A stretch of 64,000 nt of DNA from contig JAJTCK010000001.1 in NCBI GenBank assembly GCA_021323175.1, forward strand, positions 1 to 64,000, given 5' to 3'. A model generated the notes under the pieces. That model ran no database searches and was not told the DNA's origin. It saw only the letters and a list, made by a program, of their open reading frames with translations. Positions 1 to 7,773 of the stretch are shown one piece after another (the stretch's first letter is position 1; every line of letters starts with the position of its first letter). Source of the DNA: Solirubrobacterales bacterium. GTDB lineage: Bacteria > Actinomycetota > Thermoleophilia > Solirubrobacterales > 70-9. The translations under genes and the position numbers were made by a program.

Positions 1-433
1 CGCGCGCGCGGCCGGGGACCTCGCTGAGCGCTTGGCGGACCTCGGCTACCCCGGACCGAAGCTCGACGTCCCCGACCTCGACCAGCGCCTGATCGTCCTG
101 GAGTCCGGCGAGCATCTCATCGGCGCCTTCGGCCTCGTTCGCGGCCATCTCGATCAGCTCCGCCGCCTTGAGCGACCCGGGAGGGACCGCCGGCGCATCG
201 AAGGAACGACTCTGGAGGTCGTGGCGGCCCGCGAAGCCCGAGTACGCGCGGCGGGCGGCGGCGTACGCGCGCTGCACCGACCCGAAGATTTGCTCCTCCA
301 GGCGGTCAGCATTGATGTCATCGAGGCGCTCGTGGGCCGCGCCCAGGTATTCCAGGGCGGCGCCGACCTGCTCGGCCGACTCTGCAAGGGCCTCGAGCAG
401 CCCCTCACGTCCTTCCAGGTTCGTATAGGCCAA
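1..433 (-). CDS. Hypothetical helical protein, C-terminus beyond window
   Basis: The open frame begins with TTG at 433 and runs off the left edge, so only about 144 N-terminal residues are seen. The product is rich in Ala, Glu and Leu with long predicted helices and no membrane segment or catalytic motif; I do not recognise a family. The TTG lies only 5 bases from the 3' end of the tRNA-Gly gene on the same strand, so after tRNA 3' processing its mRNA would be almost leaderless. A GTG at 277 is an alternative start. Codon use (GC-rich third positions) matches the neighbours, which supports a real gene; function unknown. Confidence 0.5.
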   Translation of the reverse strand, partial: MAYTNLEGREGLLEALAESAEQVGAALEYLGAAHERLDDINADRLEEQIFGSVQRAYAAARRAYSGFAGRHDLQSRSFDAPAVPPGSLKAAELIEMAANEAEGADEMLAGLQDDQALVEVGDVELRSGVAEVRQALSEVPGRAR

Positions 434-437
434 GAGA

Positions 438-511
438 AGCGGCTGATGGGATTCGAACCCACGACCTTCTGCATGGCAAGCAGACGCTCTAGCCAACTGA
501 GCTACAGCCGC
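438..511 (-). tRNA. tRNA-Gly (anticodon GCC)
   Basis: On the minus strand a complete cloverleaf can be folded. The acceptor GCGGCTG pairs with CAGCCGC, the D-arm is GCTC/GAGC, the anticodon stem is TCTGC/GCAGA around loop TTGCCAT (anticodon GCC), and the T-arm GTGGG/CCCAT encloses TTCGAAT. The discriminator is U, as usual for bacterial tRNA-Gly. CCA is not encoded and must be added after transcription. It lies between RNase HI and the partial hypothetical gene on the same strand. Confidence 0.96.
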
Positions 512-554
512 GCAGCGGGCAAGTATAGGACGACGCTCGCCGGGCGACGGGCGC

Positions 555-953
555 TCAGGCCGCGTCCAGCGCTTCGTTGACCAGCTCGTCCGCGCGGATG
601 TTCTGCTCGCGCTTGACCGCGCGGAGCGACCACGACGGCAGCTCGTCGAGCGCTGCGACGACCTCCTCCCGCAGCGGTCTCAGGTGCTCCTGCTTCACCT
701 TGTAGGCGCCCTGGACCTGCTTCACGATCAGCTCCGAGTCCCCGATCAGCTCGACCTCGTCCGCCCCTAGCTCCTTGGCCAATTCGACACCTAGCAGCAT
801 GGCCCTGTACTCGGCGACGTTGTTGGTCGTCACCCCGATCGTCTCGCTGCGCTCGGCCAATAGCTTTCCGTCCCCGTCGGTGGCCACAGCGGCGATCGCG
901 GCGAGCCCCGGGTTTCCCCTGGCGCCGCCGTCGACGTTGACGGCGATCCTCAG
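555..953 (-). CDS. rnhA: Ribonuclease HI family protein
   Basis: A 132-residue RNase H-fold nuclease that cuts RNA in RNA:DNA hybrids. The catalytic carboxylates are visible: Asp in VNVDGGARGNPG near residue 8, Glu in NNVAEYRAML, Asp in IGDSELIVKQ, and the last Asp in RADELVNEALD. The only ATG/GTG/TTG start in frame is GTG at 887, which would delete the first catalytic Asp. The frame must therefore start upstream, and the only near-canonical codon is CTG at 953. This overlaps the TGA of the upstream EF-G-like gene as CTGA and suggests translational coupling. The short form resembles actinobacterial RNase HI-like proteins fused elsewhere to CobC-type phosphatases. Confidence 0.85.
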   Translation of the reverse strand: MRIAVNVDGGARGNPGLAAIAAVATDGDGKLLAERSETIGVTTNNVAEYRAMLLGVELAKELGADEVELIGDSELIVKQVQGAYKVKQEHLRPLREEVVAALDELPSWSLRAVKREQNIRADELVNEALDAA

Positions 954-3037
954 GCCGAGACCTCGGCCTCGGACTTGGCCTCGGCGATCACCTTCTGGGC
1001 GAGGTGCGCGGGCACCTCTTCGTGCCTGGCGAACTCCATGGTGAAGTCCCCGCGCCCCCCGGTGATCGCCCTCAGGTCCGGGGCGTAGTCCAGGACCTCG
1101 GCCATCGGCACCTCAGCCTTGACCTCGGTCGCCGAGCCCATCGGCTCCATGCCCAGGGGCTTACCGCGGCGCGAGTTCAGGTCACCGATCACGTCGCCCA
1201 CGACGTCCTCGGGCACGCTCACGGTCAGAAGCATGATCGGCTCGAGCAGGACGGGATCGGCCTGCTCCATCGCCTGCTTGAAGGCCATCGAGCCTGCGAC
1301 CTTGAAGGCGTTCTCCGAGGAGTCCACGCGGTGGTACTGGCCGTCGTAGAGCCGGACCTGCATGTCCTTGACCGGATACCCCGCGACGACCCCGTGCTGC
1401 ATCGACTCGGCGACGCCCTTCTCGACGGCAGGGATGAAGCCCTTGGGGATCACCCCGCCTTTGATCGCGTCCACGAACTCGAAGCCCGTCCCGGGCTCGG
1501 TGGGGGCGATCTCGATGTGGCAGTCGCCGAACTGGCCGCGGCCGCCCGTCTGCTTCTTGTAGCGGCCGTGGGCCTTGGCCGGCTTGCGGATCGCCTCCAG
1601 GTAGGGGACCCGTGGCGGATGCAGCTCGATCTCGGCGCCGAACCGACTCCTCATCCTGTCCACGATCACCTCGACGTGGACCTGGGTGATGCCGGCGATG
1701 ATCTGCTCACCCGTCTGCTGGTCGCGGTGGACGTCCAGCGTCGGGTCCTCCTCCTCGAGCCTGCGAATGGCGTTGACCGCCTTCTCCTCGTCGCCCTTGC
1801 TCTTCGGCTCGAAGGCGAAGGCCATCACCGGTGCGGGCAGGTCCAGCGGCGGGAAGGCGATGCGGGCGTCCTTGCCGGCCAAGACGTCTCCCGCGCGCGT
1901 CTCCTTCAGCTTCGCAACCGCGCCGATGTCCCCGGCTCCCAACTCGTCGACCTGCTCGTGGTCCTTGCCGCGGGGAACCAGCAGCTGGCCGATCCGCTCC
2001 TTGCTCTTGCGGGTCACGTTCGAGACCTGGGAGTCCCCCTTGAGCACCCCCGAGTACACGCGGAACAGGTTGAGTCGCCCCGCGTAGGGATCCGCAAGCG
2101 TTTTGAAGACGTAGACGACGAGCTCAGCGTCCTCGTCCGGCGCGATCTCGATCGTCTCGCCCTCGTCGTCCAGGGCCCTGACGGCTCCGCGCATCGCCGG
2201 CGAGGGCAGGTCCTCCACCAAGGCATCGAGCAGGCGCGTGGTGCCGAGGTTCTTCGTTGCAACCCCGCACGTGACCGGGAATATGCGGCCCTCGGTGACG
2301 CCGCGCTTCAGGACCGTGACGATCTCCTCGTGAGAGATCTCCTCGTCGGCGAGGTAGCGCTCCATCAGTTCGTCGGAGTTCTCGGCGACCTCGTCCATCA
2401 GCTTCTCGCGGTACTCCTGGGCCTGCTCGGCGAGTTCGTCGGGTATGTCCTGGGGCTCGGGTGCACCCCTGCCCTCCCCGTCCGCCACGAACGCCTTCAT
2501 GTCGATCAGATCGATGACTCCCTTGACCTCGTGTTCGGATCCGATCGGAATCTCCGTTGCGACGACGTGGTTGCCAAAGGCGCTTTGGAGCGATTCCAGC
2601 GCACGGAAGAAGTCAGCGCGCTCGCGGTCCAGCATGTTCACGTACACCAGGCGGGCCAGGCCCTCCCTGTCGGCGCGCTGCCACAGGCGCTCGGTGTGGA
2701 CCTCGACCCCCATCACGGCGTTGACCACGACCACGGCCGAATCGGCGACGCGCAGGGCGCCGACGGTGTCGGCGACAAAGCTGGGCTCGCCGGGCGTGTC
2801 GATCAGGTTGATCTTGCGGCCGTCGTGCTCGAACGAGGCCACCGAGGCCCCGATCGACATCTCCCGCTGCTGCTCGTCGGCCTCGAAGTCCGAGACCGTG
2901 GTGCCGTCGTCGACCTTGCCCAGCCGATTGACCACACCCGCCTCGAACAGCAGTGCCTCATGCAGCGAGGTCTTGCCACTGCCCCGGTGGCCGATCAGCG
3001 CGACGTTCCGGATCCGGTCAGAAGCCTTGTGGCCCAT
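950..3037 (-). CDS. Elongation factor G-like protein (EF-G2 type)
   Basis: A 695-residue translational GTPase with the five-domain EF-G layout: G domain at 1-270, domain II around 290-380, and domains III-V to the end, including the GRGQFGDCHIEI segment of domain IV. The P-loop is GHRGSGKT. It departs from EF-G in two places. G3 reads DTPGEPSF, so the His that follows DTPG in EF-G and activates water is Glu. G4 reads NMLD instead of NKxD. These changes and the lack of neighbouring rpsL/rpsG/tuf fit the EF-G2 paralogue of actinobacteria, whose role is unclear, rather than the housekeeping factor. It is followed by RNase HI with a 4-base overlap. Confidence 0.88.
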   Translation of the reverse strand: MGHKASDRIRNVALIGHRGSGKTSLHEALLFEAGVVNRLGKVDDGTTVSDFEADEQQREMSIGASVASFEHDGRKINLIDTPGEPSFVADTVGALRVADSAVVVVNAVMGVEVHTERLWQRADREGLARLVYVNMLDRERADFFRALESLQSAFGNHVVATEIPIGSEHEVKGVIDLIDMKAFVADGEGRGAPEPQDIPDELAEQAQEYREKLMDEVAENSDELMERYLADEEISHEEIVTVLKRGVTEGRIFPVTCGVATKNLGTTRLLDALVEDLPSPAMRGAVRALDDEGETIEIAPDEDAELVVYVFKTLADPYAGRLNLFRVYSGVLKGDSQVSNVTRKSKERIGQLLVPRGKDHEQVDELGAGDIGAVAKLKETRAGDVLAGKDARIAFPPLDLPAPVMAFAFEPKSKGDEEKAVNAIRRLEEEDPTLDVHRDQQTGEQIIAGITQVHVEVIVDRMRSRFGAEIELHPPRVPYLEAIRKPAKAHGRYKKQTGGRGQFGDCHIEIAPTEPGTGFEFVDAIKGGVIPKGFIPAVEKGVAESMQHGVVAGYPVKDMQVRLYDGQYHRVDSSENAFKVAGSMAFKQAMEQADPVLLEPIMLLTVSVPEDVVGDVIGDLNSRRGKPLGMEPMGSATEVKAEVPMAEVLDYAPDLRAITGGRGDFTMEFARHEEVPAHLAQKVIAEAKSEAEVSA

Positions 3038-3086
3038 TGACCGCGCACCCTATACGCGCGGCGGAACCTTGTTCAAGCTGTTCGGC

Positions 3087-3665
3087 TCAGGCGCCGGTAA
3101 CCGGCAGTCCACCCCACCCGAAGAACGGCGAGCTGGAGCAGTTCGTGTGGCCGGGGTTGGGGTCGAGGTCATCGATCTGGAACTTGCCCTGCGAGCGCAG
3201 CTTTCCGTCCTCGGTGTTCGGCTTGTCGATCGTGCCGCTGAGCTTGCCCGTGAAGTCCTCGAAGGCGTAGGAGAACCTGTAGGCGTAGCGGCCGGGCTTG
3301 GGCTTCTTCCCGGCCGGCTGCGGGGATTTCGTGAACTTCACGTTCGTGTCGAGCGTGTCGCTGAGCAGGAACTGCGAAGTCCCCCCGCCCTGTTCGTTGC
3401 CGCAGGTCAGTGGGATCTGGTCGAACTCGATGCGGGTCAGCAGGCGCGGGGTGAACTTCCGCTTGCTGCCCCGCTTGTTCTTGAAAACGAGGTCCAGGGT
3501 CAACGTCCCCGCTTTCTGTGAGGGGTTCTGCGGATGCGCGGGGACCTGCACCTGCACCTGGCGCAGCTTGGTCGCGCTTTGGGCGGCCGTGGCCGGCGCC
3601 AGTAGCGCAAACAGCAGCAGGAGCGGGAACAGGATGCTCCACCTCGTCGTCTTCAGCAGGCTCAT
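3087..3665 (-). CDS. Secreted hypothetical protein
   Basis: 192 residues. The first 27 form a classical signal peptide: a basic start, a Leu-rich core and an ATAAQS cleavage region. The mature part is beta-rich, with a Cys in PLTCGNE and a second near the C-terminus (HTNCSSS) that could form a disulfide outside the cell. No enzyme motif is recognised. It sits alone between the EF-G-like gene and the recombinase. Proteins of this look are common in Solirubrobacterales, but I cannot name a family. Confidence 0.65.
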   Translation of the reverse strand: MSLLKTTRWSILFPLLLLFALLAPATAAQSATKLRQVQVQVPAHPQNPSQKAGTLTLDLVFKNKRGSKRKFTPRLLTRIEFDQIPLTCGNEQGGGTSQFLLSDTLDTNVKFTKSPQPAGKKPKPGRYAYRFSYAFEDFTGKLSGTIDKPNTEDGKLRSQGKFQIDDLDPNPGHTNCSSSPFFGWGGLPVTGA

Positions 3666-3779
3666 GGCTCTGAATCAAACACGCATGCGACTTGATCGAT
3701 GCGCTCGCGGTTGCCGCTCGGCGCGGTTTGACCAGGCGCTGTCTTGAGCCTGGGTCCGCAGCCGCAGAACGGCCTCAAA

Positions 3780-4706
3780 TCACGCTCGTGGATGGCTGCG
3801 AGCGTACTGCGTGCGCATCCAGGAGGGTTCCACTTGGGTGTAGATCTGCGTGGTCGAGACGCTGCTGTGCCCCAGCAGCTCCTGGATCGCGCGCAGATCA
3901 GCGCCTCCCTGAAGCAGATGGGTCGCGAACGAGTGGCGCAGCGCGTGCGGGGAGACGCCACCCGCGATCGCCGCCGTGCGCACCCACAGCTCGAGCCTGC
4001 GGCGCAGGTCTGAGGGGTGCAGCCGCCTGCCGCTCTTCGACACCAGCAGGGCGGGAGAGGCGTCGGGCCCCGCCCCCGCGAGGGCCGGGCGCCCGCGATC
4101 CAAGTAGGCGCGCAGCGCTCGCTGCGCCGGCTCGCCGACCGGGACGAAGCGCGTCTTGCCGCCCTTGCCCTCCACGCGCAGGCGCTCGCCCTCGAAGTCC
4201 ACGGAGTCCCTGTCCAGGCCGATCACCTCCTGAGCTCGGAGGCCGCACGAGTAGGCCAGGTCGAGCATGGCACGGTCGCGCAGTTCGAGCGGCGTGCGCG
4301 CCGGAATTCGGTCGAGCAGCTGCTCGACTTCGTCACGGCTGAGAACCCTCGGAAGCTTCACGTCGCGCTTGGGGCTGCCGACTAGGTCGGCGGGGTTTGC
4401 CTCGACCTTCCCGGCGCGCGTCAGCGCCCGGTAGAAAGCCTTGATCGCGGCGAGCTTCCTCGCGACGGTGGCCTTGGAGGCGCCGCGGCTGGAGACCTCG
4501 GCCACATAGCGCCGCAACTCGCGGTGCCCCAGGTCAGCCGGCTCACGCCCGCGTCCGGTCGCCCAGGCAGCGAGCTGGTCCAGGTCGGTCTCGTAGGCGC
4601 GGCGGGTCCTGAGGGCGGCGCCGGAGGCGCTCAGGTCGCGGTCAAAGGCGGACAGTGCCTCGCGCCAGGGCCCGCTCAGGCCAGGCTCTGCCTCGATGGC
4701 GCGCAT
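3780..4706 (-). CDS. xerC: Tyrosine recombinase, XerC/XerD type
   Basis: About 308 residues. The N-terminal SAM-like core-binding domain (to about residue 105) precedes the catalytic domain. All six active-site positions are visible: Arg in YSCGLRAQEV, Lys in GKGGKTRF, His-x-x-Arg in HALRHSFATHLL, His in LLGHSSVSTT, and Tyr in TTQIYTQV. The family resolves chromosome dimers at dif with FtsK. Length and the TTQIYT signature are those of Xer rather than phage integrases, and no attachment sites or phage genes lie nearby. The choice of XerC over XerD rests on its being within 7 kb of dprA-comM, as in other actinobacteria. GTG at 4751 would add 15 unlikely residues. Confidence 0.88.
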   Translation of the reverse strand: MRAIEAEPGLSGPWREALSAFDRDLSASGAALRTRRAYETDLDQLAAWATGRGREPADLGHRELRRYVAEVSSRGASKATVARKLAAIKAFYRALTRAGKVEANPADLVGSPKRDVKLPRVLSRDEVEQLLDRIPARTPLELRDRAMLDLAYSCGLRAQEVIGLDRDSVDFEGERLRVEGKGGKTRFVPVGEPAQRALRAYLDRGRPALAGAGPDASPALLVSKSGRRLHPSDLRRRLELWVRTAAIAGGVSPHALRHSFATHLLQGGADLRAIQELLGHSSVSTTQIYTQVEPSWMRTQYARSHPRA

Positions 4707-4768
4707 GCCCGGGACTTCGCCGCAACCGCGGCTCTCCCTGCCGCCGCACACACGCCGTCAGGCGGGCG

Positions 4769-5824
4769 CTACTGGATGTAGATCGGAGTGCCGACCTCGA
4801 CCTGGTCGAACAGCTCGATCACGTCGGGCACGAGCATGCGGATGCAGCCGTGCGAGGCGGCACTGCCGATCGAGCCGGTGTCGTCGGTCCCGTGGATCCC
4901 CGCGCCGTTGTAGATACCCATCCAGCGGGACTTCAGCGGGTTGGACGGGCCCGGGGGAATCGATTGCCCGGCCAGGTCGCCGGCCCAGCTCGAGGTCGGG
5001 ACGTTCCAGGTCGGGTCCACCTGCTTGTCCTGGATGCTGTGCAGCCCGGTCGGCGTCGGGTAGCCGCTGCCGCCGACCGCGATGGGGTAGGACTTGACCA
5101 GCTTCAGGTTCTTGAACAGGCGCAGCGTGTACTCGCTCTGGCTGACCGTGACATAGACCGGGTACACCTCGGCCAGCTCCTTGGTCGTGATCTCCGGCTT
5201 GGTCGTCTTGACCTCCGCCGCGAGCCTCCTGCCCGCTCCGGGCGACTCGATCTCGTCGACGATCAGCTGCTTCATCCGCCCCTCGCGCAGCTCGATGCCG
5301 GTCTCCCCACGCGTGGGGGTGAGCGTGTCGCCGCTCGGGGTGATGCTCGCGTCGACGGGATCGCGGTCGATCACATCCTTGAGGTCGGACATGTAGTTCG
5401 CGACCGCTTCCTTCGAGTAGTGGACCCGCGGCTCGATGTCCGTGTCCACCTCGGAGCCCTGGACGTATCGGCTCACGCGCTCGATCAGACCCCCCTCGCG
5501 GGTGACCTCGACGGCCTCATCGACCATCCCGTCCACGTCAGCGGTCGTATCGAGCTGCTGCGGATTCAGGCGGTACGGCCGGCCCTCGAAGGTCACGACG
5601 ACGGGCTTGTCGAGCGGTGCGACGACCCGGTCCTGGATCACGTCACGCGCCTCGGCCTCGCTGAGGCCGCCGATGTCCACGCCGCCGACCGTAACGCCGG
5701 GGGCGATCTTGTCCTTCTGGGCGCTGTCATACGCCCAGACGGCGGTGGCGAGCAGCAGCGCGCCCGTCAGGACGACGACCGCCGCGATCAGGGCCTTCTG
5801 ATGTGCCTTGAGCTTCGTTCCCAT
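4769..5824 (-). CDS. L,D-transpeptidase (YkuD) with putative peptidoglycan-binding domain
   Basis: 351 residues from ATG at 5824; the upstream in-frame GTG at 5893 adds low-quality sequence. One N-terminal membrane helix (about residues 8-30, AALIAAVVVLTGALLL core) anchors it with the body outside. A beta-rich middle resembling PG_binding_4/VanW-type domains precedes the C-terminal YkuD catalytic domain with HGTDDTGSIG then SHGCIRM, where Cys is the nucleophile. It makes 3-3 cross-links or attaches proteins to peptidoglycan. It is divergent from the MTHFS-like gene, with about 130 bp between them. Confidence 0.92.
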   Translation of the reverse strand: MGTKLKAHQKALIAAVVVLTGALLLATAVWAYDSAQKDKIAPGVTVGGVDIGGLSEAEARDVIQDRVVAPLDKPVVVTFEGRPYRLNPQQLDTTADVDGMVDEAVEVTREGGLIERVSRYVQGSEVDTDIEPRVHYSKEAVANYMSDLKDVIDRDPVDASITPSGDTLTPTRGETGIELREGRMKQLIVDEIESPGAGRRLAAEVKTTKPEITTKELAEVYPVYVTVSQSEYTLRLFKNLKLVKSYPIAVGGSGYPTPTGLHSIQDKQVDPTWNVPTSSWAGDLAGQSIPPGPSNPLKSRWMGIYNGAGIHGTDDTGSIGSAASHGCIRMLVPDVIELFDQVEVGTPIYIQ

Positions 5825-5955
5825 ACCGGTTCCGGGTCCCATGTGATGATACGAGCACGGGTGGCGGTCACCTCTCGGATGACCGTCCCGCATGGGGTTT
5901 TGCGCGCTTTCGCCCGTAAGATCTCGCCCGGCATGGATCGAGCGAGGAGAGCCTG

Positions 5956-6669
5956 ATGCGAAGCAAGGACTCGGTCCGCAAGGAGGTCTGGAAGGCGATG
6001 GACCGCGAGGGCGTCGCCAGGTTCCCGGGCGCCGATGGCCGCATTCCGAACTTCGCCGGGGCGAGGCTGGCCGCGGAGAAACTGGCGGCGCACCGGCTGT
6101 GGAAGCGCTCGCGGACGATCAAGGTCAACCCCGACTCGCCCCAGACCCAAGCGCGGCGCATCGCCCTCGAGGAGGGCAAGACCCTGGTGGTGGCCGTCCC
6201 CCGCCTGCGCGACATGCATCCGTTCCGCCTGCTCGAGCCGCGCAAGCTGAACGACAAGCAGAAGCGGGAGGCCGCGACGATCAAGGGTGCGCTTCGCCAC
6301 GGAAAGGTGGTCGCCGACGAGGAGCTGCCGGACATTGACTTCGTCCTGACCGGTTCGGTGGCCGTCAACCTGAGCGGGGCCCGGGTGGGCAAGGGTGGCG
6401 GCTACTCGGACCTGGAGTACGGGCTGCTGATCGAGGCCGGAAAGATCGACGACCACACGACGGTCGCGACCACGGCTCACCCCATCCAGATCGTGCGAGA
6501 ACACCTGCCGGTCACCGATCACGACCTGCCCGTCGACCTGATCGCCACCCCCCGGGCGGTGATCGAGGTCGAGCGCCAGTATCCGCGCCCGCGCGGGATC
6601 CTGTGGAACCACCTGCAGCCACCGCAGATCCGTGAGATCCCGATTCTCGAGCGCATGGGATACGCGTAG
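5956..6669 (+). CDS. 5-formyltetrahydrofolate cyclo-ligase family protein
   Basis: 237 residues, ATG preceded by GAGGAGA. The ligase-family glycine-rich loop is seen as ARVGKGGGYSDLEYGLL near residue 140, followed by a conserved HPIQIV/TDHDLPVDLIAT region matching the family C-terminus. True cyclo-ligases carry GxGGGYYD; here the second Tyr is Ser. The protein is also longer than the usual 180-200 residues, resembling the MTHFSD-type branch. Folate activity is therefore plausible but unproven. It is followed 18 bases later by the alpha/beta hydrolase, likely as one transcript. Confidence 0.75.
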   Translation: MRSKDSVRKEVWKAMDREGVARFPGADGRIPNFAGARLAAEKLAAHRLWKRSRTIKVNPDSPQTQARRIALEEGKTLVVAVPRLRDMHPFRLLEPRKLNDKQKREAATIKGALRHGKVVADEELPDIDFVLTGSVAVNLSGARVGKGGGYSDLEYGLLIEAGKIDDHTTVATTAHPIQIVREHLPVTDHDLPVDLIATPRAVIEVERQYPRPRGILWNHLQPPQIREIPILERMGYA

Positions 6670-6687
6670 GCGGATAGACGAGTCATC

Positions 6688-7707
6688 GTGAGCGCACCCC
6701 GGACACAGGACGCGCGCGAGCTGGACGTCTCGGTGGGCGAGGCGCTCCGGAAGATCGCCGCCGATACCGGGTTCGCGCTGAAGCTGGCGACGAACCGGGT
6801 CGAGCTGCCGCCGCCGACTCCCGCGGACGGCCCCGATCCGTACGGCTCGCCGGATCCGGAGTGGCTGGGGATCGGATGGAGCGCGCACAGGCACCAGATC
6901 GACGTCGTGGGCACCCGCGTGAACTACGTCGAGATGGGCGAGGGCCCGCCCCTGGTGTTCGTCCACGGCCTCTCCGGCGCCTGGCAGAACTGGCTCGAGA
7001 ACCTCCCCCATTTCGCGAGCACCCACCGCGCCATCGCGCTGGACCTGCCCGGCTTCGGATCCAGCCCGATGCCACGCTGGGACATCACGATCCCCGCCTA
7101 CGGTCGGTTCCTGCGGGACTTCTGCGAGCGAATCGGCGTGGGCACCTGCGTCCTGGTCGGCAACTCGATGGGCGGTTTCATCGCGACCGAGGTCGCGGTC
7201 GCCGAGCCCGACCGCGTCTCGAAGCTCGTGCTCGTGTCGGCCGCCGGCATCACCTGGGCAAGGGCGCGGCGCGAGCCCGCCGCGATGGTCGGCAGGATGG
7301 TCCGCGCTGCGACACCGATGACGATGCGCTGGCAGCTCGGCGCGGGAATTCGGCGGCCTCGCGCTCGGCGTCTGTCGTTTCAGGGGGTCTTCCACGACCC
7401 GAACGCGCTGCGCCGGGAGCTGCTGTGGGAGAACATCGTCCCGGCGCTCAACAGCCCTGGCTACCTGGACGCTTTCACGAACCTCGTCGGCTACGACATC
7501 CGCCACCGCCTGGAGGAGATCGAGGTCCCCACCCTGGTCGTGTGGGGCCGCAACGACCGCGTGGTCCCCGTGCCCGCCGCCTTCAGCTACCAGCGGCGCA
7601 TCGGCTCCAACGCGCGGCTGGAGATCTTCGACGGCACGGGCCATGTCCCCCAGCTCGAGCGCCCCGTGCGCTTCAACGGGCTGCTCGAGGAGTTCTTGGC
7701 GGAGTAG
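6688..7707 (+). CDS. Alpha/beta-fold hydrolase
   Basis: 339 residues, GTG start. After about 70 residues without a clear fold, a standard alpha/beta hydrolase core follows: oxyanion-hole strand VFVHGLSGAW, nucleophile elbow VGNSMGGF (Ser), acid in VWGRNDRVVP (Asp), and His in GTGHVPQLE. A variable cap lies between the elbow and the Asp. The substrate cannot be told; esterase, epoxide hydrolase-like or C-C hydrolase activity are all possible. It is cytosolic, with no signal peptide, and probably cotranscribed with the MTHFS-like gene. It converges with ilvD. Confidence 0.85.
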   Translation: MSAPRTQDARELDVSVGEALRKIAADTGFALKLATNRVELPPPTPADGPDPYGSPDPEWLGIGWSAHRHQIDVVGTRVNYVEMGEGPPLVFVHGLSGAWQNWLENLPHFASTHRAIALDLPGFGSSPMPRWDITIPAYGRFLRDFCERIGVGTCVLVGNSMGGFIATEVAVAEPDRVSKLVLVSAAGITWARARREPAAMVGRMVRAATPMTMRWQLGAGIRRPRARRLSFQGVFHDPNALRRELLWENIVPALNSPGYLDAFTNLVGYDIRHRLEEIEVPTLVVWGRNDRVVPVPAAFSYQRRIGSNARLEIFDGTGHVPQLERPVRFNGLLEEFLAE

Positions 7708-7773
7708 AGAGCCGCCGCCCCGGCCACCGCCTCAATGACAGGAAGGAGTCCCCGCCGCGAGCCGCGAGGGCTA

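Noticed and set aside
1-20. CG dinucleotide run at the left edge as a repeat element
   Set aside because: Short and within a coding frame (Ala/Arg codons), so not a separate element.
1004-3040. 678-residue open frame on plus opposite the EF-G-like gene
   Set aside because: High-GC shadow: the minus-strand frame has complete EF-G domains; the plus frame has no recognisable motif and is rich in His, Arg, Leu and Asp.
3780-4706. Phage or integrative-element integrase
   Set aside because: Length, active site and neighbourhood fit XerC/XerD; no phage genes, direct repeats or tRNA-borne attachment site adjoin.
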